The notes: generated by a model not told the origin, from the letters alone. Numbered from the stretch's first letter, positions 17,499-26,073 are shown. The stretch is 64,000 nucleotides of DNA from Desulfovibrio sp. JC010 (GCF_010470675.1 NZ_VOIQ01000003.1:124001-188000); one strand, 5' to 3'. Made by a program: numbers and translations.

Positions 17499-18968
17499 TT
17501 ATTTTAAGCATTCAAAACAAGCCTGCCCGAAGGTAATGTCAGTGAAAGAAATATTTTTCCAGCCTGATTGCAGGGCCATGGCTTTCAGTTCATCAACATT
17601 GAAGTCATTAAAAAATCCCGCAGCCCGGCGTTTGCCTGCGTCCGCACCCGGCAGCAGTGGGTGGTAGGTGAAGATTAATTTATCTGAATTGCTGAAAGTC
17701 CAGTCGAAAAACAGCTGCGGTTCATGCAGGAATTCCAGCAGGAAGAGGGCGCAGACCACATCGTATTTTTTAACCGGGAATTGTTGCTGGTTGAGGTCGG
17801 CCACTATGGTGTTCCGGTTGCGGGCTACCATATCCAGCGGGACGTAGGTGCAGCTTTCCGGGATATAATCGCGCAGGAGCATCATTCCGGCCCCGGCATC
17901 AAGAACGGTGCTTTTTTCAGGCACCAGTTGTCCGGCCATGCCTGCCCGCAAATCAGCTTCACTTCCGAGCATATTCCAGCGGGCCCAGCGTCCACAGTCT
18001 GTTTTTTTCTCCCTGATCAATTCTTCGGTAAAACCGATCATGAAATTTTCCGAAACCGGAGGGCGCATGGAAGAGGACATCACCGCGTGAGCCGACCACG
18101 GCTGTTCGTAGACCTGTTGCGGCTTGATGGATCTGTCTATGCTGATCACATTGCACAATTCGTGACTGGGAGGATAGGGGACCAGCGGGCCGCCCATGTC
18201 CTCGTGGGGAAAGCGGTAGGAATCATAGCCCAGATCGCGCAGCATTCCCATTATGGCGGTGAATTCCATAATTCCTTTTTTGGAATTATGGAAATGTCCT
18301 TTTTCCCAGATGATGGCTGCTACCCGGCCTGTTTTGAGCAGCTCCAGCCCTCCTGTAAGGGTGTCCAGTTCATGGCCTTCGGTGTCGATTTTGAGGATGA
18401 CCCGCCGCTTTGAGTCCATGTGTCCGGCTTGGCGGACGATATTGTCCAGGGTTTCCAGCCGGACCGGGAGCGGTTCTCCCTGACTGCGGTTGCCCGGCTG
18501 GGGAACAAGGCTGTGTCCCATGGAGGAATTCTGGATCAGTTCGCTCTGTCCGCTCTGCGAGGAAGCGGCGCATTGTGCGATTTTTACGTTTTGTGCGCAT
18601 TCGTTGAATTCGCACCACATGGACAATCTTTTCAAATTGGCCGGATGCGGCTCAATAGCCAGTACATCGACCCGGTCGGGAAATTTTCTGGCGGCGGTCA
18701 GTGTGTACAGTCCGAAATGGGCACCGACATCGATGAACAGGTCGTTCGGTTGCAGGTGGGCGTGCAGGAACGCTCTTGATGCGTATTCAAAACCGCCGCA
18801 ACGGGTTTCCCGGAAGTGAAGGGAGGCCGTGCCTGGGTCCCGCATTTCGGCATTTGCCAGCAGCATTTCAAATTCCGGTTCGCCCGCGTTGTTTTTTATT
18901 ACGCTGGGGACGATGTTCCAAGCTGCACTGTTTTTTTGGATCTGCTCCAGTATTGCCTGTCTGCTCAC
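17499..18968 (-). CDS. FkbM-family methyltransferase fused to a second class I methyltransferase
   Basis: 489 residues, about twice the length of a single FkbM enzyme. Residues about 60-275 are an FkbM domain (LFIDVGAHFGLYTLTAARKF, then ILKIDTEGHELDTLTG). Residues about 310-489 hold a second SAM-binding domain (STVLDAGAGMMLLRDYI and YDVVCALFLLEFLHEP). FkbM enzymes usually O-methylate sugars or secondary metabolites. The second half may act on the same or a linked substrate. No glycosyltransferase cluster is nearby, so the substrate is unknown. Confidence 0.85.
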   Translation of the reverse strand: MSRQAILEQIQKNSAAWNIVPSVIKNNAGEPEFEMLLANAEMRDPGTASLHFRETRCGGFEYASRAFLHAHLQPNDLFIDVGAHFGLYTLTAARKFPDRVDVLAIEPHPANLKRLSMWCEFNECAQNVKIAQCAASSQSGQSELIQNSSMGHSLVPQPGNRSQGEPLPVRLETLDNIVRQAGHMDSKRRVILKIDTEGHELDTLTGGLELLKTGRVAAIIWEKGHFHNSKKGIMEFTAIMGMLRDLGYDSYRFPHEDMGGPLVPYPPSHELCNVISIDRSIKPQQVYEQPWSAHAVMSSSMRPPVSENFMIGFTEELIREKKTDCGRWARWNMLGSEADLRAGMAGQLVPEKSTVLDAGAGMMLLRDYIPESCTYVPLDMVARNRNTIVADLNQQQFPVKKYDVVCALFLLEFLHEPQLFFDWTFSNSDKLIFTYHPLLPGADAGKRRAAGFFNDFNVDELKAMALQSGWKNISFTDITFGQACFECLK

Positions 18969-19029
18969 TTTCTGTCCGTATTGTTGCTGTTGAATTGGGA
19001 TTCATCATAATTACCTGAAAGACGGACAT

Positions 19030-19061
19030 AAAAAAAGCCCGCATAAAGCGGGCTTAAAAAA
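19030..19061 (-). terminator. Terminator of the 27-aa membrane gene
   Basis: AGCCCGC (19036-19042) pairs with GCGGGCT (19048-19054), with A-runs on the left (19030-19036) and right (19055-19062) in the plus strand. Minus-strand RNA therefore gets a T-run after the stem. Confidence 0.8.
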
Positions 19062-19091
19062 ATAACGGGCACCATCCCGTAAATCAAGTGA

Positions 19092-19175
19092 CTAGTCTTC
19101 GTTGCTGCCTGCTTTAATGAAAGCAATAGCGGCAATAGTCATTGCAAGGCCGAAGAAAAACCAGAAAAAGCTCAT
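19092..19175 (-). CDS. Single-helix membrane microprotein, 27 aa
   Basis: Reads MSFFWFFFGLAMTIAAIAFI then KAGSNED: one hydrophobic helix and a charged C-terminus. The ATG at 19175 is preceded by GGAGGAG at ideal distance; an ATG two codons earlier (19181) sits too close to that site. It has its own strong terminator. Ribosome site, clean stop and terminator all support a real gene despite its size. Likely a small subunit or regulator of a membrane complex; partner unknown. Confidence 0.65.
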   Translation of the reverse strand: MSFFWFFFGLAMTIAAIAFIKAGSNED

Positions 19176-19279
19176 ATCCATCTCCTCCATTTAATGCTTA
19201 TTGAACTGGATTCCTTACCGATAGCAAAAAAAAAGAATCTTGAACAGTAAATTAGGGAGATTGAATCCGGTTTTACAGG

Positions 19280-20107
19280 CTACACTGAGAGATTTAATAC
19301 TGAACCGGGCGGCGGTGCCATGACGGAACTGCCGGACTGGAGCTTGTCCATAATTTCCCCAGCTGCGAGGGGCGCGGCCAGATCTGTGATTCCGGGGTTG
19401 GTCTTTTCCGCTTCGGATAAGCCTTCCTCAAGTCCCTTCTTGAGGGAATCAAGGCTTTTGCCTTCGTCTTCAAGTACCTGCTCAATAAGGCTCTTGATGT
19501 TTTCGGCAGTGTCTTCTCCGAACTGTTGGCTGACCTGTGCAAATGTGTTCTGCAGGGTCAGTTGCGCGCCCGTTCCCGGACTGGCGGCAAAGAAATGTTC
19601 CTGCAGTCCGTTTTCAAAGTAGCCGTTGATGGCGTTGTTCAGATTTGAATTGAAATGGTCCATGACCTGATCCCCGGCAGCAAAGCCGAAGTTGCGGTCA
19701 ATGAACTGGATGGATTTCAAGAGTCCGTTGCTCAGGGAATCTTCAGTGATCTGATCACCGGAATTGGCAATGACTATGCCTTTGAAAGCGGTGGCTGCAT
19801 CGTGGCCGAACTTGCCTTCGATGAAATCGGCTGCGCCGGCCAGTGCCCCGGCCAGGTCAGAAGGGTCCTTGGGATTCTGTGCGTCACCCTCGGAACCCTT
19901 CTGAATTTCGCCTGTTTTATCCGGAGATACGGTCTTCTGAGCGATCAGGTCTGCAAATTGATCAGCAGTATTTACGGGCGAGGCCGAAACATTCAGGCGC
20001 GTCGCTCTAACGCCGGAAGTCCGGCTCCCGCCCAAAAGCGGAGAACCGTTGTCCAGTAAAGCCGGAGCTCCGTAATTACTTTTTAGTGCTGATCCGTTTA
20101 TTATCAT
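19280..20107 (-). CDS. Hypothetical protein, 275 aa, in the predicted sigma-28 regulon
   Basis: No signal peptide. N-terminal 60 residues are low-complexity and Ser/Gly-rich (MIINGSALKSNYGAPALLDN). Two similar acidic helical regions follow (about residues 70-160 and 175-250), each with aromatic-rich motifs such as FIDRNFGFAAGDQVMDHFNSN, and a Pro/Ser tail. GGAAGGA precedes the ATG. A promoter with FliA spacing lies just above, so a flagellum- or chemotaxis-linked role is inferred; the protein itself matches no flagellar component I know. Confidence 0.8.
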   Translation of the reverse strand: MIINGSALKSNYGAPALLDNGSPLLGGSRTSGVRATRLNVSASPVNTADQFADLIAQKTVSPDKTGEIQKGSEGDAQNPKDPSDLAGALAGAADFIEGKFGHDAATAFKGIVIANSGDQITEDSLSNGLLKSIQFIDRNFGFAAGDQVMDHFNSNLNNAINGYFENGLQEHFFAASPGTGAQLTLQNTFAQVSQQFGEDTAENIKSLIEQVLEDEGKSLDSLKKGLEEGLSEAEKTNPGITDLAAPLAAGEIMDKLQSGSSVMAPPPGSVLNLSV

Positions 20108-20131
20108 GACCGTATTCCTTCCATGGTGGTC

Positions 20132-20158
20132 ATATCGGAGTATCTAAAGAAATGTTTA
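20132..20158 (-). promoter_or_regulatory. Sigma-28 (FliA)-like promoter
   Basis: Minus strand: TAAACATT, 11 bases, TCCGATAT. Compared with TAAAGTTT-N11-GCCGATAA the second half matches 6 of 8 and the core TAAA is exact. It ends 25 bases above the start of the 275-aa gene and closely resembles the chemoreceptor promoter at 16534-16560. Confidence 0.65.
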
Positions 20159-20234
20159 GGTCGGATAACAAAAAAAGGGGAAATGGGTACATGTTTTGTT
20201 GACGGCTAAAAGCAGTGACCGTATCTTTGCGGCC

Positions 20235-21146
20235 ATGAATATTGAAACCATTAAAGAATTCATTCAGTCGCGGAAGATTTTGCTGGGTTGCATTGCAGGG
20301 GGGATTGTCCTGCTTGCGGCCGGGTATGGGGTTTTTACTGTGCAGCAGTCCATTGCCGAGGAAAAGGCCCGTATTGCCGAGCAGAACAGGGTTGAGCAGG
20401 AGCGCATTCTTACAGAGAAGCAGGATGCGGAAAGAGCCAAGGTTGTCGAGGCCATGAAGAGGCTCATTGAGACCGGGAATGCCGAAACAGCCCTGACCGT
20501 AGCGGAGCAGAATAAAGAACTCATGAATGATGAGTTGCGGGCCATGATTCATCTGGCTACGGAAAAAGATCTGCTGGAGCGTATCAACAGGACTTCCAAG
20601 TGGAATTATGCCGATCTGGCCAAGTATTATGCTGAACTGGCCGACCTTGATCCTGAAAACAGCAAGTACCGCAAGGAATTGAAAGGGTACGACAAGAAGC
20701 TGCGCAAAAGACTGGAACGCAAACTTTACGCTCAGGCGCAGGCCCTGCCTGTCCGCGATTTCAAGGCGAATATGGATATTTATGAAGAGTTGATGCAGCT
20801 CAATCCCGGAGAAAAGCTTTATAAGAGCAAATATGAGCGTTACCGGGAAAAGTATGAAGCATTCATGAAAGAACTGGAAAAGTTCGGTCCCAAGCCGCAG
20901 CTTTCTGCGGATCGCAAATATTATCCTGAAGTAAAAGAATATTTAAAAGTAAACTCCATGTATCCTGAAACACTGGAGATGGAGTCTGCAACAGATTGTT
21001 ACTACACCGATGCCGGATGGCTGGTTGGTTGTACCTATAGTGAACAGAACGAGCTGGGCACCAAGTTCAGCGAGTTTCTCTGGTTCACCATTTCCAATTC
21101 AACTGTCAAGAAGGTGGAAGCCGGCGGGGCGTATACGGTTAATTAG
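20235..21146 (+). CDS. Membrane-anchored coiled-coil protein, 303 aa
   Basis: Start taken at ATG 20235 (MNIETIKEFIQSRKILLG). One membrane helix at about residues 15-36 (LLGCIAGGIVLLAAGYGVF) followed by a charged helical stretch (IAEEKARIAEQNRVEQERI) and TPR-like helices rich in Lys, Glu and Tyr. The last 80 residues look globular (ESATDCYYTDAGWLVGCTY). Topology suggests a short cytoplasmic N-terminus and a periplasmic body. No family recognised; divergent from the preceding minus-strand gene. Confidence 0.8.
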   Translation: MNIETIKEFIQSRKILLGCIAGGIVLLAAGYGVFTVQQSIAEEKARIAEQNRVEQERILTEKQDAERAKVVEAMKRLIETGNAETALTVAEQNKELMNDELRAMIHLATEKDLLERINRTSKWNYADLAKYYAELADLDPENSKYRKELKGYDKKLRKRLERKLYAQAQALPVRDFKANMDIYEELMQLNPGEKLYKSKYERYREKYEAFMKELEKFGPKPQLSADRKYYPEVKEYLKVNSMYPETLEMESATDCYYTDAGWLVGCTYSEQNELGTKFSEFLWFTISNSTVKKVEAGGAYTVN

Positions 21147-21325
21147 AAGTTTCATTTTTAATACTTGTTTTAACTTCTTGAAGTTAAACAGATTAGTGTT
21201 GTGATTCTCTGTTTAGTGCGTGTAATGTGAAAATATTCAGTTGCTAAGTGTCCGTTATGGCAGTAGCGAAACTATAGTCTTTAAGGGGTAATGGTGGGTG
21301 TTTTAAGTTGACGGAGGCATTAGTG

Positions 21326-22228
21326 ATGCGTGTAAAGGGGTTGCAAAATTATTTTTATTCTTTTTGCATTACCTGCTTGTTTGTAGTCTTTTCCGTTGCG
21401 CATGTTTTTGCGTCTGATCTGGTAGATATTAAAGAAAAAGGTGTGCTTCGCCATCTGGGAATCCCCTATGCTAATTTTGTGACAGCAGAAGGGACCGGAC
21501 TGGATGTGGAGCTTATGCAGCGTTTTGCCCGGCACCTTGGAGTGCGCTACGAATTTGTGCAGTCCAACTGGAGCAGGGTGTTCGGCGATTTAACCGGAAG
21601 CCATGTCTTCCCGGTGGGTGACAATGTCAAGCTTCTGGGGCGTGCTGAAATCCGGGGTGATGTCATCGCCACTGGTCTGACCATGCTTGAGTGGAGGCGA
21701 AAGGTAGTTGATTATTCGACGCCTACATTTCCCACTCAGGTCCTCTGTCTTGCCCGTAAAGATTTTCCAATGGCTCCCCTGCAAAGGAACGGCAATGTCA
21801 AAGATGCCATCCGGCAGGTTAGGGCAGCCCTTGCGGGGGCTCTGGTCATGGGAAAGGAAAAGACCTGCCTTGACCCGGCCTTATATAATTTCAACAGCTC
21901 CACTACTGCTGTTCTTAATTTTCCCGGTGGAGTGAACGATCTGGCTCCGGCTCTGCTTAAAGGGCTGGCCGATGTTTCACTAATTGATGTTCCCGACGCC
22001 CTTGTAGCTCTGGACAAGTGGGGAGATTCCTTGAAAATAATAGGTCCCATATCTGAGGAGCAGCGCATGGGGGTTGCTTTTCGCAAGGAATCTCCAGAGT
22101 TGTTGGATGAATTTAATAAGTTCTTCAGAGAATTGAAAGAAAGCGGGGAATACCGGGGGATGGTCAACAAATATTATCCCGGCGTGTTTCAATATTATGG
22201 TGAATTTTTTTTGAATATTAAGTCGTAA
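21326..22228 (+). CDS. Periplasmic solute-binding protein, family 3 type
   Basis: 300 residues from ATG 21326 (MRVKGLQNYF), with GGAGG eight bases upstream. Signal peptide ending near VAHVFA-SD. The mature part follows the SBP_bac_3 fold: VLRHLGIPYANFVTAEGTGLDVELMQRFARHLG, then a hinge and SPELLDEFNKFFRELKESGEYRGMVNKYYPG at the end. These bind amino acids or similar, for ABC importers or as sensor partners. No permease or kinase is adjacent. Ends at a strong terminator. Confidence 0.88.
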   Translation: MRVKGLQNYFYSFCITCLFVVFSVAHVFASDLVDIKEKGVLRHLGIPYANFVTAEGTGLDVELMQRFARHLGVRYEFVQSNWSRVFGDLTGSHVFPVGDNVKLLGRAEIRGDVIATGLTMLEWRRKVVDYSTPTFPTQVLCLARKDFPMAPLQRNGNVKDAIRQVRAALAGALVMGKEKTCLDPALYNFNSSTTAVLNFPGGVNDLAPALLKGLADVSLIDVPDALVALDKWGDSLKIIGPISEEQRMGVAFRKESPELLDEFNKFFRELKESGEYRGMVNKYYPGVFQYYGEFFLNIKS

Positions 22229-22249
22229 TAAATCAGCTGTTTTGAACTA

Positions 22250-22286
22250 AAAAAAACTCCGTCCGATAACCGGGCGGAGTTTTTTA
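22250..22286 (+). terminator. Terminator of the solute-binding protein gene
   Basis: ACTCCG (22256-22261) pairs with CGGAGT (22275-22280), with CCG/CGG pairing inside, followed by a T-run. The preceding A-run makes weak reverse activity possible for the convergent 97-aa gene. Confidence 0.85.
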
Positions 22287-22317
22287 TTGCCCTGCGGCAA
22301 TTCTTCAGCGGCAGAAT

Positions 22318-22611
22318 TTAATCTTCCAGATCCTTGATCCAGCCTTCAAGGGCATTGATGATCTTGCGGGCCTGATCCGGGCTGGAGATGTTGAACTTGG
22401 ACTGTGGGCGGTATTCGCCTTTCATTTTGCGGAAACGGCGGATGGTGTACATGTCCTTGCCGTATTCACCGCTTTTACGGTCCAGCTGCTTGTAGCGGAA
22501 CATGATGGTGGTCCATGCGCCTTTGGTCAGCACTTCTTTGTCCAGTTCTTTTACAATTACCTGACCGTCTTCTTCGTAATGTATAGTCAAATCTTCGACT
22601 GTTTCGCTCAT
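22318..22611 (-). CDS. Conserved-looking hypothetical protein, 97 aa
   Basis: Begins MSETVEDLTIHYEEDGQVIV, contains a basic central part (FRYKQLDRKSGEYGKDMYTI, then RRFRKMKGEYRPQSKF) and ends with an amphipathic helix (QARKIINALEGWIKDLED). Small alpha/beta domain, cytoplasmic; possibly nucleic-acid binding by charge. I do not recognise a named family. It has its own start with AAGGAG upstream and is read separately from the ATP-grasp gene 70 bases away. Confidence 0.75.
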   Translation of the reverse strand: MSETVEDLTIHYEEDGQVIVKELDKEVLTKGAWTTIMFRYKQLDRKSGEYGKDMYTIRRFRKMKGEYRPQSKFNISSPDQARKIINALEGWIKDLED

Positions 22612-22681
22612 ACGATCTCCTTGAGGGGTTGATATAATACCCGGAACCTGCCGTAAATGGGTGGCGTTGTCAAAGGTGGGG

Positions 22682-23848
22682 TTAAAACTTTAAATATTCC
22701 GTAAAATCCGCATGCAGCATCTTCTTTAACTCATCCATATTATCTGCGCCAACTTCCGCGAAGATAAAGGCAAAGACTGGATGTTTTGTGTAATCAATTT
22801 CCCGTAACTCCAGCACTTTGGAAAAATTAGCCTTGAATCCATCGTAATACACGGATTTTATTTGGCTGCGGTCAACACTTGAATCAATTTCACCGATGAC
22901 CATGCCGTAAACTTTGCCTTCACAGCATCTTGATATCTCGGCCCAGTCCGGTTTTAACCCTTCCATGAAATATTTGTAGGGATTGATGGAGTAGGCATAG
23001 TGGGCCAGATCGGTAACGCACCAGCCTGCGAAACGCATGGGGTTGACTTCTATGACCCCGAGGTTGCCGCGTCCGTCCGTGCGTACTTCGATGTGGATGG
23101 GAAAGTTTTTAAGCTCCGCGCGGCTGCCGATTTCCTGCAGCAGGTTCAGGAATTCATCATGGTGCTGATTGATGATTTCTGTGGAGGTGATGTAGCAGCG
23201 GTCGCTGACGTCATCGCTGGAAGCGAAGAGGTGTCCGAGGATGTTGATGATTACCGGATTGCCTTCGGCATCATAATAGGCATCTACAGCGAATTCCTCA
23301 CCTTCGATACATTCCTCAATGATGAAGTTGTCCAGTTCCAGCACTTTGGCCGGATACATGGTTTTAATTTCTTCCACTTCAGTTTTGATTCTCTCCACAG
23401 CCTGCGTCCAGCCTGCAACAGATTCCACCATATGTACGCCGAGGCTGAAAAATCCCACACAGGGTTTGACCACGCAGGGTATGGGCAGTTCTTCTGCGTT
23501 AACGCTGTCCAGCTCTTCGAATTTCAGGGTGCGGTAAAAGAAGTCCGGATACATGTCCCTAACCAGATCACGGAAGGCTCCCTTGTCTTTGAAAAGCCTG
23601 ATAGTACGCGGCAGATCACCGCTCTTCAGATTGCTGTCGATCCAGTCAATGGCGTTTTCCGAGTTGGAGTAGACCGGCTGGTTGCGGTCCCGGTTATACT
23701 CGGTCACGAAATCATTTTCCGGGCTGAGTGAGACGTCTGTGTTCTGCAACGCTTCACTGGCGACTTCGTTTTCAAGTACAGGCTTGCCCAGCTTTGCGAG
23801 GGTCTTTTTTAACAGCTCGGATACGTATGGTTTTTCGACGATGAACAT
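22682..23848 (-). CDS. ATP-grasp domain protein
   Basis: 388 residues from ATG 23848 (MFIVEKPYVSELLKKTL), with AGGA nine bases upstream. Seen: CVVKPCVGFFSLGVHMV (ATP-binding lysine), FIIEECIEGEEFAVDAYYD (hinge/adenine region) and LGVIEVNPMRFAGWC (metal-binding Glu-x-Asn). ATP-grasp enzymes ligate a carboxylate to an amine, thiol or similar via an acyl phosphate. The substrate is unknown. The N-terminal 120 residues and C-terminal 120 residues are not shared with named amino-acid ligases I know. Confidence 0.85.
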   Translation of the reverse strand: MFIVEKPYVSELLKKTLAKLGKPVLENEVASEALQNTDVSLSPENDFVTEYNRDRNQPVYSNSENAIDWIDSNLKSGDLPRTIRLFKDKGAFRDLVRDMYPDFFYRTLKFEELDSVNAEELPIPCVVKPCVGFFSLGVHMVESVAGWTQAVERIKTEVEEIKTMYPAKVLELDNFIIEECIEGEEFAVDAYYDAEGNPVIINILGHLFASSDDVSDRCYITSTEIINQHHDEFLNLLQEIGSRAELKNFPIHIEVRTDGRGNLGVIEVNPMRFAGWCVTDLAHYAYSINPYKYFMEGLKPDWAEISRCCEGKVYGMVIGEIDSSVDRSQIKSVYYDGFKANFSKVLELREIDYTKHPVFAFIFAEVGADNMDELKKMLHADFTEYLKF

Positions 23849-23986
23849 TGTGTTTTCCTTTGTGTGTGGGGTTTCAACGGTTGTAATAAAGATATTACCG
23901 CTCAAACACAATAGTTCGGTGTTAGGGATACGAAAAGATACAGAAATTTAAAAAGTGGGGATAGCAGAGTGCGGGGAGAAAATTGT

Positions 23987-24112
23987 GCAGGCCCGATTGC
24001 ATTTGTTTCCAAGGTGCCGGGGTTACGGTCTGTTAAGACCGCACGTGATTGAAACAATTTATGCATTGGTCCGTATGCTGTAATTGCGGGCTTAAACAGC
24101 AACCGGGCCTGC
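23987..24112. ncRNA. Candidate structured RNA (multi-arm)
   Basis: In a 527-base gap. Outer arms GCAGGCCCGATTGC (23987-24000) and GCAACCGGGCCTGC (24099-24112) pair over 13 of 14 positions. Inside are TTGTTTC (24003-24009) with GAAACAA (24051-24057), a hairpin CGGTCT (24026-24031) with AGACCG (24036-24041), and GCAT (24063-24066) with ATGC (24075-24078). The layout is a closed multi-arm junction. No protein frame explains it. Strand is undetermined, and no known family was recognised. Confidence 0.5.
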
Positions 24113-24127
24113 GCGGGGTAAATTTCT

Positions 24128-24146
24128 GAGGGGGATAATCCCCCTC
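24128..24146. repeat. GC-rich perfect hairpin
   Basis: GAGGGGG-ATAAT-CCCCCTC, a perfect seven-pair hairpin 15 bases from the multi-arm element. No T-run on either side. It may be part of the same RNA. Confidence 0.55.
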
Positions 24147-24325
24147 GGTAAATACTTTGTCCATCCGGGCAATTAAGTTTGCAGCTCCACCTGCGCGCCA
24201 GTGCCGGAAGTTATGTGACTCCTTCATACCGAGTGTCACATGTCAGGCAAAACGGATCAGACCTTTGCCAATCCATGACCTCTGTTATGCAAAATGATCC
24301 GCATGCCTGTGACAAAACATTTGTA

Positions 24326-24363
24326 CATCCTGCCCGCGACTTGCAGATGTCGCAGGCAGGATG
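24326..24363 (-). terminator. Hairpin after adh
   Basis: CATCCTGCC (24326-24334) pairs with GGCAGGATG (24355-24363), extended by GCGAC/GTCGC inside. Very stable, but the following minus-strand bases are not a proper T-run. It lies 12 bases beyond the adh stop and probably ends or stabilises that abundant mRNA. Confidence 0.6.
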
Positions 24364-24375
24364 GAACTTTTTATA

Positions 24376-25557
24376 TTACAGAGCTGCTTTGTAGATAGCG
24401 GCAACTGCTTCGTCAGTCATACATCTGGGGTTGGTGAGACCGCAGGCGTCTTTCTGAGCGTTGGCAGTCATGGTCGGAATGTCTTTTTCGGAGACCTTCT
24501 TGCCGTATTTTTCGCCGAGTTCAATAAGACCTGCGGGGATGCCTACGTCAGCGGAGAGCTGGCGGATTGCATCAAGCGCTGCGTCAGCTGCATCACGTTC
24601 GTCCATGCCGCTGGTATCAACGCCGAGCCATTCAGCCATGATTGCGAAACGTTCAACATTAGCAATCAGGTTGTGCTGCTCAACGTGGGGCAGCAGGATT
24701 GCGTTGCACTCACCGTGAGGCAGGTCATAGAAACCACCAAGCTGGTGAGCCATGGCGTGTACGTGACCCAGAGATGCGTTGTTGAAGGCCATACCGCCGA
24801 GATACTGGGCGTAGCACATACCTTCGCGGGCATCGATGTCCTGACCGTTGGCAACTGCGCGGCGCAGGTATTTGTGGATCAGACGGATGGATTTTTCAGC
24901 ACAAGCGTCAGTGATGGGGGTGGCGATGGTAGAAACCCAGGCTTCAACGGAGTGGGTCAGTGCATCCATACCGGTTGCTGCGGTCAGTGCCGGGGGCATG
25001 CCCATCATCAGCAGCGGATCGTCAAGTGCGATACCGGGGGTAACGCGCCAGTCAACGATAGCCATCTTAACTTTGCGGGAAGTATCAGTGATGATGCAGA
25101 AACGGGTCATTTCAGAAGCAGTACCTGCGGTGGTGTTAACCGCTACATAAGGAGGCATGGGTTTGGTGGATTTGTCCACGCCTTCGAAATCGTGAATTTT
25201 ACCGCCATTGGCAACAACGAGGCCAACGCCTTTACCGCAGTCATGAGAACTACCGCCACCGAGGGTGATCAGGGAGTCACATTTGTTGTCCTGATAGGCT
25301 TTTACGCCGTCGGCAACGTTGTTGTCAGTGGGGTTGGGAATGGTTTCGTCATAGACTACGCAGTCCATACCTTCAGCTTTCAGAATGTCTACAATCTGCT
25401 GGGTGATGCCTACAGCAGTGATACCCTTGTCAGTTACGAGCAGGGGTTTTTTGCCGCCGAGAGCTTTGATGCGGGAGGGGATTTCTTTGTGTGCGCCGAT
25501 ACCGATAAGGGTTACGCTGGGGATAAAAAAGCCGTTTACTTGTTCACGTACTGCCAT
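24376..25557 (-). CDS. adh: Iron-containing alcohol dehydrogenase (group III)
   Basis: 393 residues, typical of NAD-dependent iron/group III alcohol dehydrogenases. Seen: GGGSSHDCGKG for nucleotide binding, MDALTHSVEAWVS and HVHAMAHQLGGFYDLPHGECNAI with the metal histidines. Oxidises short primary alcohols such as ethanol to aldehydes in the cytoplasm; in Desulfovibrio this supplies electrons for sulfate reduction. Codon use and a near-perfect sigma-54 promoter suggest high, regulated expression. Resembles the well-expressed adh of D. vulgaris. Confidence 0.95.
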   Translation of the reverse strand: MAVREQVNGFFIPSVTLIGIGAHKEIPSRIKALGGKKPLLVTDKGITAVGITQQIVDILKAEGMDCVVYDETIPNPTDNNVADGVKAYQDNKCDSLITLGGGSSHDCGKGVGLVVANGGKIHDFEGVDKSTKPMPPYVAVNTTAGTASEMTRFCIITDTSRKVKMAIVDWRVTPGIALDDPLLMMGMPPALTAATGMDALTHSVEAWVSTIATPITDACAEKSIRLIHKYLRRAVANGQDIDAREGMCYAQYLGGMAFNNASLGHVHAMAHQLGGFYDLPHGECNAILLPHVEQHNLIANVERFAIMAEWLGVDTSGMDERDAADAALDAIRQLSADVGIPAGLIELGEKYGKKVSEKDIPTMTANAQKDACGLTNPRCMTDEAVAAIYKAAL

Positions 25558-25632
25558 TTTGAGTCCATCCTTGTAGCTTAATAGGTTATTGAAGGTTGGG
25601 CCTAGTCGTGTACTTATTAACGCTTTTCATAG

Positions 25633-25648
25633 GGCAAGACGTGTGCCA
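25633..25648 (-). promoter_or_regulatory. Sigma-54 promoter of adh
   Basis: Minus strand TGGCAC-ACGTC-TTGCC, an almost exact match to TGGCAC-N5-TTGCW. It lies 76 bases above the adh ATG. Confidence 0.85.
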
Positions 25649-25804
25649 AAGTGAAAAAGTGTTATATTTAGGCAACTTGTCTGTTTTTGTGTCTTTTCGT
25701 GATGAATCATTTGAGATCCATTTGCACTGCTGAAATTGGTTATTTCAATGTGAAAAATAGAACAAGAGTGACAAAAGTGTTACATTGCGGGGGGTGAAAG
25801 GGGG

Positions 25805-25857
25805 GTGTGTCATTATGGACCAGCGATGTAGTGCTGTGTGTCAGATGGCACTTGTGC
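25805..25857. promoter_or_regulatory. Candidate enhancer sites upstream of adh
   Basis: GTGTGTCA at 25805-25812 (continuing TTATGG) and again at 25836-25843 (continuing GA), 31 bases apart, then CTTGTGC at 25851-25857. The same arrangement occurs upstream of the molybdopterin-binding/mop genes at 45655-45694. It sits about 157 bases above the sigma-54 promoter, the usual distance for an enhancer-binding protein. Apart from this and the promoter I see nothing else in the 516-base gap except the terminator at its far end. Confidence 0.6.
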
Positions 25858-26015
25858 TTGGTTGAGCATATATGAAGATTAAATAAATGCGCTGAAGGTT
25901 GTTTTCTGCATTAAATTTTATGGTTATTGTTAGTTGATTGTATGATCAAGTTGTTTTCTTTGTGTGTTGTTGCTGTTTGTGTTAGGCTAAAAAGTTTTGT
26001 TTTGCATTGAAGAAA

Positions 26016-26050
26016 ATAAAAAGCCGTCCCGAATTAACGGAACGGCTTTA
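26016..26050 (-). terminator. Terminator of the periplasmic thiol-redox operon
   Basis: AAGCCGT (26021-26027) pairs with ACGGCTT (26042-26048); the plus-strand A-run before it becomes a T-run in minus-strand RNA. Confidence 0.8.
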
Positions 26051-26073
26051 ATTCATTCTTTTCGTTTTGGCAC

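Noticed and set aside
24361-25581. 406-codon open frame opposite adh
   Set aside because: Exact antisense of adh with no ribosome site; adh has full family motifs and a promoter.
25846-25861. TGGCACTTGTGCTTGG as a second sigma-54 promoter facing right
   Set aside because: The -12 element is out of register (CTTG where TTGC is required) and no gene follows in that direction.
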